DNA from: CAZIUL01 sp964542475
Lineage (GTDB): Bacteria > Planctomycetota > B15-G4 > CAYZWU01
Length of the DNA: 31,869 nt
Assembly (NCBI GenBank): GCA_964542475.1
Contig: CAZIUL010000047.1
Location: forward strand, 1 to 31,869
Direction: 5' to 3'
Below the pieces are notes generated by a model. That model worked only from the letters and a program-made list of their open reading frames with translations, was not told the DNA's origin and made no database searches. The position numbers were made by a program, and so were the translations under genes. Shown piece by piece: positions 1 through 8,599 of this stretch; positions within the stretch are counted from its first letter, which is position 1, and the number at the start of each line of letters is the position of its first letter.

Positions 1-49
1 TTCAATTTCGGCTTAGAAAAATACGTCACCGAATTTATGAACCAGAGCA

Positions 50-634
50 CTAAGCAAGAGCTCCAGGATAAAGAGATCTTATAAGGCTTATATCACCTGC
101 GCTTAGTTTCTGCGGTTGATTGTATGGAATGCCGTTCATTCCCATAAGATTCGGATTATACGACATTATGGAACGAGCATCGAAATTCCCTGAATGAATA
201 TATTTACCTACGGATATCAGATAAGCCTCCTTGTGAATTGCCCGCCGGTCGAAACCTAGTCCGTGAGGACAGCGTGCCATTTTAACGTATGTGTCACATG
301 CGCATATTCCAAGAAGATCATCCCGCAAGGGCCAACTGGGATGGAAGTACTCGTGTCCAAGCCCTACACAATGACCCATCTCGTGGAAAAAGGAATATGG
401 ATCGTTTGCCTTATAATTCAACGTCTGGCCCCCCACCATCATGCCGATATTGCTTTGGGGTTGGCCAGGTTTAATTACAACATAGTTGCTCTGATTAAAT
501 CTTCGCGTTATAAATAGAGTCTTCTTGATGGCACGGTTAAAATCTTCAATGCGCTTGAGAGCCCAATCATTATTGCATTCGAATGGAATACGGCTTTTGG
601 TCCAGCGCCGAAGCGATCGCAAACGGACACCCAT
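50..634 (-). CDS. Short astacin-like zinc metallopeptidase
   Basis: A 194-residue protein predicted to be a zinc endopeptidase of the metzincin clan. The zinc motif HExxHxxGxxHE is complete (H84, E85, H88, H94, E95), and a SIMSY Met-turn follows with M157, the layout of the astacin (M12A) catalytic domain. The start is an ATG preceded on the minus strand by AAAGGAGGTG at good spacing. It is about the size of a bare catalytic domain: no signal peptide, propeptide or accessory domain is visible, so export is uncertain and activity would not be held back by a classical propeptide. The gene and its flank look more AT-rich than the rest of the window, which may mean separate acquisition. It runs opposite to the following gene and stands alone here. 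The family call is firm from the motif; the substrate is unknown. Confidence 0.82.
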   Translation of the reverse strand: MGVRLRSLRRWTKSRIPFECNNDWALKRIEDFNRAIKKTLFITRRFNQSNYVVIKPGQPQSNIGMMVGGQTLNYKANDPYSFFHEMGHCVGLGHEYFHPSWPLRDDLLGICACDTYVKMARCPHGLGFDRRAIHKEAYLISVGKYIHSGNFDARSIMSYNPNLMGMNGIPYNQPQKLSAGDISLIRSLYPGALA

Positions 635-996
635 TTGAGCACCTCCTTTGTTTTGTCTCGGGTTTACTGAGACCGGTGTTTTTCACCAGGATATAAAATT
701 CTCCGGTTTCAGTGTAACATATGCAATAGGCTGTGTTTAATTTACCCGGCCGAACAGGGTCCCATCATAAGCGGTAGGACACTTTTTCTCGAACCCGACA
801 TTAGTAGAACGCGAGATCATATTCAAGCCGCGTTCGGCTAGCGGACATGTAAAACAAACGCTCTTCTACCCAACAGCAGCAAGTATCGCGATGCGGTGAT
901 CAGGGCGATAAGCTTTCGTTTTCCCGAGCACCGGAAAACCTCGATGTTGAAAGCACGCCGCGCTCCTGCGAACCCCTGTCCCCTAAATACGTTCCC
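635..996. other. Divergent intergenic region, no gene seen
   Basis: The gap lies between the minus-strand metallopeptidase and the plus-strand GH78 gene, so promoters for both should lie in it. It holds the ribosome binding site of the metallopeptidase next to its start and an AT-rich stretch around 690-745. I see no convincing -35/-10 pair, no strong hairpin and no protein-like frame; the reading frames that cross it have poor composition and no ribosome binding site. Confidence 0.5.
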
Positions 997-3882
997 TTGA
1001 TTTCTCTCTCGACGGCAGGTAATTTCCGGGCAGGTACGCCGCACCATCCACGTGATCACCATCCGCGACAACACGCTTTTCAAAGGAGCGATAAAATCGA
1101 GCTGCTGAAACGAAACCCGAAACACACATTTCCGCTCGTGCTCGCCATCGTTATCCCTGTTGCGCTCGCAGCAGCGATGCAGTCGTGCACGCTGTTCAAA
1201 GGCCGTTCATCGATCGAAGAGGCGGGCACGGGTTCGTTGGTGCCGGTCCGGCTCCGAAGCGAGCAGATCGATAACCCGATCGGGATCGACGAAACAGAGC
1301 CGCGGCTGAGCTGGGCCCTGAAACCCACGGATCCAGATGCGCACGATCTGGTTCAGAGCGCGTACAGGGTGCTCGCTGCGACCGACCCGTCTCTTCTCAA
1401 CGAACGCAGGGCTGATGTGTGGGACAGCGGCCGCGTCGAATCGGATCGCCAGCTCGAAATCCCGCTTGAAGGAAGGGAACTTGGAAGCGGGGAGCGCTGC
1501 TTCTGGAAGGTGCGCGTTTGGGACGGGCAGGGAAAACCCTCGCCATGGAGCGAAGCCGCCTTTTTCGAGATGGGTCTTCTATCTCCTGATAACTGGACAG
1601 GCTGCTGGATCGACGACGGGAAACCGATGCCTGATAAGGATGAGGATCTCTACGAAGATGACCCGGCTCCCATCTTCAGGAAGGAGTTTCTGCTCGAAAA
1701 GCCGGCGGAGCGCGCGCGCCTCTACATGAGCGGGCTCGGGTACTGCGAGGCGCGCATGAACGGAGAAAGGGTTGGAGACCGCGTACTCGACCCTGGATGG
1801 ACCACCTATTCGGAGCGCGTCCTCTACTCGACTTACGATGTGACAGGGCTTCTTCGCCTGGGCAAAAACGCGATCGGAGTGATGCTCGGGAACGGCTGGT
1901 ACAACCCGCTGCCCCTTCGCATGTGGGGATGGCTGAACCTGAGGGAGCACCTCGATGTGGGCAGGCCGAGGCTGATCGCCCAGCTCGTGATAGAGTACGC
2001 GGACGGATCAAAACACAGGATCGCAACGGACGAATCATGGATGACGGGCCCCTCCCCCATCCTCAGGAACAACGTGTACCTGGGCGAGATCTATGACGCG
2101 CGCCTGGAGATGCACGGATGGGACGAGCCCGGATTCGACGACTCCTCGTGGAAACACGCCTCAAGATGCGAAAACGGCCTAGGCCCGCTTCGCGCACAGA
2201 CGCAGCCGCCTGTTAAGGAGATGGAGCGCATCAAGCCTGTCGAGCTCACGGAGCCGTCTCCCGGCACATACATCTTCGACATGGGCCGGAACATGGCAGG
2301 ATGGGCGCGGCTGCGCGTGAAAGGCCCCGCAGGCACAAGGGTACGGCTGCGCTTCGGCGAGCTTCTCCAAACCGACGGAACCCTGAACGGCATGACAGCG
2401 GTTTGCGGGCAGATTAAAGGCCCGGGCAGAGGCGGCCCCGGCGCCCCTGATACGGCGTTCCAGGAAGACACCTACATCCTCGCGGGCAGCGGAGCCGAAG
2501 AGGTGTACGAGCCGCGCTTCACCTTTCACGCGTTCAGGTACGTGGAAGTGACCGGCTTCCCGGGCAAGCCCGACATCAACACGCTCGAGGCTGTGCCGCT
2601 GTGCGCCGCGGTAAAGCGCGCGGGCTCTTTCGAATGCTCGAGCGCGCTTTTCAACAGCATCCAGGAGATGACCCTCCGCACCTTCACGAGCAACCTGTTC
2701 AGCGTGCAGTCAGACTGCCCGGGAAGGGAAAAGTTCGGGTACGGGGGGGACATCGTTGCCACGAGCGAGGCAATGATCTTCAACTTTGACATGGCGGCCT
2801 TCTACACCAAGGCAGTGCGCGACCTGGGCGACGCCGCAAGCAAAACAGGCGTCTTGACCGAAACCGCGCCGTACGTGGGCATAGCCAACGGAGGGTTCGG
2901 CGGAGCGTCATCCCCGCCCGGATGGGCTCTCGCGCACCCCCTTCTGCAGGAGCAGCTATACCGCTTTTACGGGAGCACGCGCACAATGAAGGAGCAGTAC
3001 GGCACGGGCGCTGACTGGCTGGAGCTGCTCAAAGCAAACGCCGACGATTACATCATCGATCGCGGCATAAGCGATCACGAGAGCATCGCGCCGAAACCTG
3101 TGGCTGTAACCGGCACCGCCTTCTTTTACAGCTTTGCTTCTCTCATGTCGCGGCTGGCCGCGATCATTGACAAGCAGGAAGACGCGAAGAAATGGGCGGG
3201 GCTCGCCGGACGAGTAAAAGAGGCGTTCATCGAAAAATTCATTACCAACGGCACGGGCAAGGTTGGTACGGGATCACAGGCCTGCCAGGCCATAACGCTT
3301 TTTTACGACCTCTTTCCCGCTGCCCAGCGCGAGCACGTCATCGAAGCGCTTGTGAACCGCATCGAGAAGCAGGAAAGGGGCAGGCTTACAACAGGCATCT
3401 TCGGAACACGCTGCCTGCTGCACGCGCTCACGGATGCGGGGCGCGCCGACATAGCCTGTTCGCTGGTGGATCAGAAGGGCTTTCCAGGGTGGGGTCACAT
3501 GCTGGAAAACGATGCCACGACACTGTGGGAGCACTGGCGCTTTTCGGACAACACCTTTTCCCACAACCACCCCATGTTCGGGTCGGTTAGCGAATGGTTC
3601 TATCGCGCGGTAGGAGGCATCAATCCGGACCCTGCAACAGCGGGTTTCAGGAGGATCATCATCAGGCCGAACCCTGTGCGCGGCCTGACCTGGGCGCGGA
3701 CAGAGTACGAGTCAGCACGCGGGCCCATCCGGACAAGCTGGCTCGTGGAAAACGGGATATTCACGCTCGAGGTGAGCATCCCGCCGAACACGACCGCCGA
3801 GGTGTATGTTTCCGGTAAAAACGGAGTCGCGGTTTTCGAAAAGGGATCAGGCACACACCTCTTTTCATCGCCTCTTGATTGA
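997..3882 (+). CDS. GH78 alpha-L-rhamnosidase-like lipoprotein
   Basis: Predicted to release alpha-linked L-rhamnose from glycans at the cell surface. From N to C terminus it shows a signal peptide, a fibronectin-like N domain (DETEPRLSWAL), the two beta domains typical of bacterial rhamnosidases, a six-hairpin catalytic barrel and a C-terminal beta domain. The acid loop is DCPGREKFGYGGD (from D573, with E578), and the probable base is E845 in TTLWEHW, followed by SHNHPMFGSVSEW, the family hallmark. The signal segment (about residues 38-63) ends in MQSC, so a lipid-modified Cys is likely although Met at -3 is unusual. The TTG at 997 has no ribosome binding site. AAAGGAG at 1082-1088 points to a start near 1096-1105, where only ATC or CTG codons lie in frame. 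The 966-aa repeat protein follows 49 bp downstream. Family assignment is strong; the exact glycan is unknown. Confidence 0.9.
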   Translation: MISLSTAGNFRAGTPHHPRDHHPRQHAFQRSDKIELLKRNPKHTFPLVLAIVIPVALAAAMQSCTLFKGRSSIEEAGTGSLVPVRLRSEQIDNPIGIDETEPRLSWALKPTDPDAHDLVQSAYRVLAATDPSLLNERRADVWDSGRVESDRQLEIPLEGRELGSGERCFWKVRVWDGQGKPSPWSEAAFFEMGLLSPDNWTGCWIDDGKPMPDKDEDLYEDDPAPIFRKEFLLEKPAERARLYMSGLGYCEARMNGERVGDRVLDPGWTTYSERVLYSTYDVTGLLRLGKNAIGVMLGNGWYNPLPLRMWGWLNLREHLDVGRPRLIAQLVIEYADGSKHRIATDESWMTGPSPILRNNVYLGEIYDARLEMHGWDEPGFDDSSWKHASRCENGLGPLRAQTQPPVKEMERIKPVELTEPSPGTYIFDMGRNMAGWARLRVKGPAGTRVRLRFGELLQTDGTLNGMTAVCGQIKGPGRGGPGAPDTAFQEDTYILAGSGAEEVYEPRFTFHAFRYVEVTGFPGKPDINTLEAVPLCAAVKRAGSFECSSALFNSIQEMTLRTFTSNLFSVQSDCPGREKFGYGGDIVATSEAMIFNFDMAAFYTKAVRDLGDAASKTGVLTETAPYVGIANGGFGGASSPPGWALAHPLLQEQLYRFYGSTRTMKEQYGTGADWLELLKANADDYIIDRGISDHESIAPKPVAVTGTAFFYSFASLMSRLAAIIDKQEDAKKWAGLAGRVKEAFIEKFITNGTGKVGTGSQACQAITLFYDLFPAAQREHVIEALVNRIEKQERGRLTTGIFGTRCLLHALTDAGRADIACSLVDQKGFPGWGHMLENDATTLWEHWRFSDNTFSHNHPMFGSVSEWFYRAVGGINPDPATAGFRRIIIRPNPVRGLTWARTEYESARGPIRTSWLVENGIFTLEVSIPPNTTAEVYVSGKNGVAVFEKGSGTHLFSSPLD

Positions 3883-3931
3883 AAGGGGTGCATAGCTTTT
3901 AATCGCACGTAAAAAAACCCGGAGCTTTGCC

Positions 3932-6832
3932 ATGCAACAGAAACATGTCTTCCTGCTCTTCCTGGTCATCACCGTCCTGGTTGCGGCCGGGGTTTTCCTG
4001 ATCCTTCATGACACCGGGGGAAACGACCCGGTTTCCGTAGAAGCTGAAACTCCGCAGACCACGCGCGACAAAACGCAGGTTGTACAGACCCCGGCTGATG
4101 AAGGCTTGAAAAAAGCGGAAAAGGAGATCATCGCGCCTGATGATGATATCCCACAGGAGCCCATGGAAGAGATGCCGGCCTCGTTCAGCGAGTCGCTCGG
4201 CGGGATCACGGGCCGCGTGGTCGAGGAGGATGTAACCCCGGTCCAGGGCATCAAGGTGGAGATCCTGGGGATCGACACGGGTGATTTGGTTCCCGGTATC
4301 GAAGCGATCATGGCTGACGCTCCGCTCTTGCTGAAGCCAAAGGTCGCGCACGACAAGACGGGTGAAGACGGAAGGTTCCGCCTTACCGGGGTCTTCCCCC
4401 GCGCGTTCTACCTGCTGTTCGTTGATCCGGGCGGAGAACGGCCCCTCGGCCGCATCCTTGACCTTTACCCGGGCCCGGGCGAGACTGTTGACATCGGGGA
4501 TGTTGTTCTTCCGGCCCACGCGGTCATCATCGGGAAGGTGGTTGATGAGGACGGAAACCCAGTCCACGGCGCGCGTGTCCGCGCAACCGACCTTCCGCCC
4601 ATTGTCTACCTTTCAGGGATACAGGACTATCGCAAGGGCTGCTCGTTCCTGGTAATGGGAGGGTTCATCGGCAACACCGTGTTCGAACCGCTCCCTGCGC
4701 TTGACAGCGCCTACAAGAAGCTGCCTATCCCGACCACGATGTCGGGGAAGGATGGATCGTTTTCCCTGAAGGGAGCCCCGCCCGGCAGGGCAGCGGTGAT
4801 AGTGGACCATCCGGATTACGTGACAGCGACTCACGGGCCGATCACCACCGTGAAAAGCCGCGAAAACGACATCGGCAGGGTCGAACTCTCGCGCGGAATG
4901 ACTGCAAAAGGCAAGGTGCTGGACCAGAAAGGGAACCGCCTCCCAGGCGTTGAGGTGCGGCTAGGTTCGGTGCGCTCCATAAAGGAGTTCGTTGTGCTCA
5001 AGCCATCCCTCACAACGGATGAAAAAGGAGGATTCTCCCAGCCCGGGATCGCAACGCTGTCGGCAATGGCTGCTGCCAGGCGACATCCAAAGGACCAGTG
5101 GACACTGGAAGGCCCGTTCAACCCCGCAACAGGGTCGGTGCTAATCACCCTGCCTCCGGCCTACGACCTGGAGGTTCTGCCGATGACAGAGGACGGTTCC
5201 ATGATAACAGACGCGCAGCTCAAGATCAGGCCGAGGGAGAGGCTGATCGAAGACTTCCTGTTCCTGAACCCGCCCATCACACCGGGGGAAAGGATGGAAC
5301 GGAACGAAGACGGGGCCATCACGATCAACGACCTTCCGCCCGGCAAATACGAGCTCCTCGTCACAGCTCCCGGGTTCGCGACCGAACGCGAAAAAATCAC
5401 TTTGAAGGATGGGCCGATTGAACGGAAGGTGCTCCTGACGCCTGCCTGCTCCGCGCGCGTAAAGGTGCTCGTGGGAGATACTGACGAGCCTGTGGAGTGG
5501 GCTGATGTCCAGGCATGCACGGATGACGACGACTGGATCCAAAACCCGGCCAGGGTGAGCCGCGGCAGGACCGATTCGAACGGCAGGGTGCTGCTCAAGA
5601 AGCTGGGCAGCGGGAAGTACATGGTGTCAGCCATGCATCCGCGCTACGGCCTCGCTCTGGAGCACGTGGAAATGCCCACCGACACAGAAACGGTTATACG
5701 CCTCGAACCCGGCGGTACGCTGGAAGGCGTTGTGTACCCGGGCACGAGCGGGCGTGAACCGCCGTACATGTTGATCTTGACGACCAGGTCCTGGGACGGC
5801 ACAGAGGTGCTGATGCCCCCTCGCATCACCGTGACAAACATGGAAGGCGAGTTCCGCGTTGCGAACCTGACACCAGGGTCGTGGCGCATCGAGGTGAACA
5901 GGCGCGTCTTTGACAAGGGTGTGGCAGGCCTCATGGAAATAGATAACATGCGCGCCCTGGAGCGGGGCAAGGCGGAGATCAAGTCGGGCGAGACATCGTT
6001 TGTTGAGATCGTCATCGGTAAAGAGGAGCCGATGGTCTGCTCCTCCGTTTCGGGCGACGTGTTCATCAACGGGCAGCCCGCGGAGGGCGGCAAGCTCATG
6101 ATATGGGCGCAAAAAAGGTATGAAGCCAAACTGGATGCGGGCGGCTCCTACATCTTCGAAAAGGTTCCTGTGGGAAGCCACACGCTTAACCTTACAGAGG
6201 TCACCTTGGGAGGAAAAAAACAGAACATCAGCTTGTACCGCGAGATCAATGTAATGAAGAACATCCCGCTTTACGAGAACTTCGACATCATGACAGGATC
6301 GGTGTCAGGCCGGATCGAGGACAGTGGAGGCTCTCCGGTCGATGGCACTTTCAGCATACTCATCTCCTCGGAAAACGACGACGCTCCTTACAGGGTGAGA
6401 AAATGGGCACAGACAGATCCCAAGGGTAACTTTGCGCTCGAATACATACCGGTCGGCATCTACACAATAAAAACCTTTGACGGAAGTCTCGTGTGCGAAG
6501 ATGTCAAGGGGATCAGGGTCCTGCCGGGCAGGGATGCCGGGCCCGTGGTGCTGACGCGTGTATCCCTGGCGCCTGTGGAGGGCAGGGTGGCGCTATCCAC
6601 GGAAATGGAGGGAGCGGACAAGCTCAGGCTGTACTTCGCACCATTGGCCGGCGGTGGGGGCGGCATGATCGACCTGTCCATTAGCACCGGAGAGTTTGTA
6701 ACAGAAAACATAGCTCCAGGCTCGTACATGGTAATGCTCTACGTTGACTGGAACATGAAGCACAAGCCAATAAACGTGGAAATCCCCGAAGGCGGCGCAA
6801 CAGGACTCTATTTCGTTTTCGAGGAAAAGTGA
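3932..6832 (+). CDS. Large membrane-anchored protein of carboxypeptidase-regulatory-like beta-sandwich repeats
   Basis: A 966-residue protein with one hydrophobic N-terminal segment (about residues 5-25) and the rest outside the cytoplasm. After an acidic linker it is built of repeated transthyretin-like/carboxypeptidase regulatory-like modules, recognisable by G-x-V-x-D-x-x-G-x-P-x-x-G-A-x-V and later GxYxL or GxYxV strands. Module starts fall near residues 91, 198, 324, 509, 594, 704, 788 and 880. No catalytic domain is visible, so a structural, adhesive or glycan-binding role is likely. GGAG lies 8 nt before the ATG. Its stop overlaps the GTG start of the GT39-like gene by 4 nt (GTGA), so the two should be translationally coupled. 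This suggests, without proof, that the repeat protein may be a target or partner of that glycosyltransferase. The domain call is good; the function is not known. Confidence 0.8.
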   Translation: MQQKHVFLLFLVITVLVAAGVFLILHDTGGNDPVSVEAETPQTTRDKTQVVQTPADEGLKKAEKEIIAPDDDIPQEPMEEMPASFSESLGGITGRVVEEDVTPVQGIKVEILGIDTGDLVPGIEAIMADAPLLLKPKVAHDKTGEDGRFRLTGVFPRAFYLLFVDPGGERPLGRILDLYPGPGETVDIGDVVLPAHAVIIGKVVDEDGNPVHGARVRATDLPPIVYLSGIQDYRKGCSFLVMGGFIGNTVFEPLPALDSAYKKLPIPTTMSGKDGSFSLKGAPPGRAAVIVDHPDYVTATHGPITTVKSRENDIGRVELSRGMTAKGKVLDQKGNRLPGVEVRLGSVRSIKEFVVLKPSLTTDEKGGFSQPGIATLSAMAAARRHPKDQWTLEGPFNPATGSVLITLPPAYDLEVLPMTEDGSMITDAQLKIRPRERLIEDFLFLNPPITPGERMERNEDGAITINDLPPGKYELLVTAPGFATEREKITLKDGPIERKVLLTPACSARVKVLVGDTDEPVEWADVQACTDDDDWIQNPARVSRGRTDSNGRVLLKKLGSGKYMVSAMHPRYGLALEHVEMPTDTETVIRLEPGGTLEGVVYPGTSGREPPYMLILTTRSWDGTEVLMPPRITVTNMEGEFRVANLTPGSWRIEVNRRVFDKGVAGLMEIDNMRALERGKAEIKSGETSFVEIVIGKEEPMVCSSVSGDVFINGQPAEGGKLMIWAQKRYEAKLDAGGSYIFEKVPVGSHTLNLTEVTLGGKKQNISLYREINVMKNIPLYENFDIMTGSVSGRIEDSGGSPVDGTFSILISSENDDAPYRVRKWAQTDPKGNFALEYIPVGIYTIKTFDGSLVCEDVKGIRVLPGRDAGPVVLTRVSLAPVEGRVALSTEMEGADKLRLYFAPLAGGGGGMIDLSISTGEFVTENIAPGSYMVMLYVDWNMKHKPINVEIPEGGATGLYFVFEEK

Positions 6833-8523
6833 TCCACGGTAAAAACAAAGACATGAGCAGCAGTACTGAAACAGCACACTCATCGAACAGAGTATCCGCG
6901 GTCCTCGTACCTCTCGCAGTGCTGCTCCCCCTGGCTGTTGCCGTGAGAGCTATCTCCCTGTACTACGCGAGCCTGATCCCGCTGTTCAGCCACTACCGGC
7001 TGGACGCGAAGATTTACCACGCATCCGGGCTTCTTCTGCAAAGCGGGGACTGGCTCATGGGAAACGAGGTGTTCCACCTGAGCCCGCTATACTGCTACTT
7101 ACTGGGAATGATCTACGCGGTTTTCGGGGAGGGCCCCTGGCCGGTCCACACCATCCAGGTGCTCATCGGATGCGCCACGGTCTCTGTCGTTTTCGACACG
7201 GCGCGCCGCCTGTTCGGCGGCAGGTGGGCGTGGCTCGCAGGGCTTGCCGCCTGTTTCTACGGCCCGTTGATCTTTTATGAAGGGCACCTGCTGGTTGCGA
7301 CCGCTGCCGTGTTCCTGCACGCGGTGTTCATCTGGTGCGCGGTCCGGTGCTTCTCAGCGAAAAACGCGTCGCTTCTCGCCTGGTTCGCCGCGGGCGCAGT
7401 CCTTGGGCTCTGCGCCCTGGCAAGACCGAACGCGCTTCTGCTTTTTTTCCCGTTCCTCGCGGTTCTTTTCGGAATGAAGCGGATCGGGCCCTTCAAGAAA
7501 AGGCTCCGCGCATTCGAAGCGGTGCTCCTGGGCGCAGCTCTGCTGATCGTCCCGTTCACATTGCGCAACCTGTTTGTCGCCGGCGAGTTCGTGCTCCTGC
7601 AGGACAAGGGCGGCATCAACCTTTACATTGGAAACGGGCCCGATGCCACAGGATCGCAGATCACCCCCGGCGAGGTCCCCGAAGCGGGAACAGTGGTCGG
7701 GCAGGTCGTTAAGTTCCGTGAAAAGGCCGAGCTGGAGATGGGCGGGCCGTTGACCTCGGGGGAGGTGGACTCGTTCTGGTACAGAAAAACGTTGGATGCA
7801 GTGCTGGCCGATCCGGGCCGATGGGTCCGCCTGCTCGGGCTCAAGCTCCGGCTGTACGTGTGCTCGCAGGAGATCTCGAACAACTACGACTACAGCTTCA
7901 CCCGCGACCTGAACCCGCTGCTCGGCCTGCCGCTTCTCCAGTTCTTTCCGGTTATTCCATTCGCGGTCCTTGGAACGTTCGCGCTTCTTTTCACCCGGCG
8001 AAAGGAGGACCTTTTCCTTTCACTCTTCAACATTACCCTTTGCGCGGCTGTTGTGCTTTTTTTCGTGGTGAGCCGCTACCGCCTTCCCGCTGTTCCGGGG
8101 CTCATTCTCGCTGCGGTTGCAGGGCTCAGGTTCGTCATCCTCCGGTTTCAGAACAGGAGCTGGGTCAGCGCGGCATGCGCGGTGCTCTGTTTTGCAGCAA
8201 TATCAACCGTTTCGCTCATGCCGGTGATGCGGCAGCCAAAACACGAAGAGTACCTGAAGCTTGGGCATCTTTATCATCTACAGGGTTTGGATGCAGAAAA
8301 GGCGGAATGGGCCTACCTGAAGGCGATCGAGTCTGAAAAGGGCTACCTCCCCGCACACAAACACCTGGCTGTTCTGTACGAGGAGCAGGGCCGCACAGAA
8401 GAGGCGATATCGAGGTGGCGGAAGGTTCATACCATAGCCGCAAGGACAGGACCGGCCAGGGTAAAAGCTCAGGCTGCTGATCACATCAAGGCGTTGAACG
8501 AGCTGATTCAAACGAACCAATGA
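6829..8523 (+). CDS. GT39-like (GT-C) membrane glycosyltransferase with C-terminal TPR
   Basis: A polytopic membrane protein of 564 residues resembling the dolichyl-phosphate-mannose/ArnT-like family (PMT_2). These enzymes move sugar from a lipid-phosphate carrier to a protein or glycan on the outer side of the cytoplasmic membrane. About ten hydrophobic segments fill residues 22-470. The first external loop carries an Asp (D59 in RLDAKIYHASG), the usual position of the catalytic acidic residue. The C-terminal tail (about 475-560) has TPR-like helices, including LAVLYEEQGRTEEAISRW. The GTG start at 6829 overlaps the upstream stop and sits after GAGGAAAA; an ATG at 6853 is the alternative but lacks a ribosome binding site. 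It shares an operon with the repeat protein upstream, and an SGNH hydrolase follows. Donor and acceptor cannot be read from the sequence. Confidence 0.82.
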   Translation: MIHGKNKDMSSSTETAHSSNRVSAVLVPLAVLLPLAVAVRAISLYYASLIPLFSHYRLDAKIYHASGLLLQSGDWLMGNEVFHLSPLYCYLLGMIYAVFGEGPWPVHTIQVLIGCATVSVVFDTARRLFGGRWAWLAGLAACFYGPLIFYEGHLLVATAAVFLHAVFIWCAVRCFSAKNASLLAWFAAGAVLGLCALARPNALLLFFPFLAVLFGMKRIGPFKKRLRAFEAVLLGAALLIVPFTLRNLFVAGEFVLLQDKGGINLYIGNGPDATGSQITPGEVPEAGTVVGQVVKFREKAELEMGGPLTSGEVDSFWYRKTLDAVLADPGRWVRLLGLKLRLYVCSQEISNNYDYSFTRDLNPLLGLPLLQFFPVIPFAVLGTFALLFTRRKEDLFLSLFNITLCAAVVLFFVVSRYRLPAVPGLILAAVAGLRFVILRFQNRSWVSAACAVLCFAAISTVSLMPVMRQPKHEEYLKLGHLYHLQGLDAEKAEWAYLKAIESEKGYLPAHKHLAVLYEEQGRTEEAISRWRKVHTIAARTGPARVKAQAADHIKALNELIQTNQ

Positions 8524-8560
8524 ACGCCCACAAGGAAAGACCCGGCGCTAATATGGCGGT

Positions 8561-8589
8561 TTGACAACAGCTCCGGCCACGGATACTAT
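8561..8589 (+). promoter_or_regulatory. Sigma-70-type promoter candidate for the SGNH gene
   Basis: A perfect -35 hexamer TTGACA (8561-8566), a 17-nt spacer and TACTAT (8584-8589, 4 of 6 to consensus). Transcription would begin near 8596, only a few bases before the ATG at 8600, so the mRNA would be nearly leaderless. That agrees with the absence of a Shine-Dalgarno sequence there. Confidence 0.45.
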
Positions 8590-8599
8590 CCCGTGTGTG

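Noticed and set aside
838..1125. A 95-codon minus-strand frame over the GH78 start
   Set aside because: No family features and no ribosome binding site; it overlaps the start of the GH78 gene.
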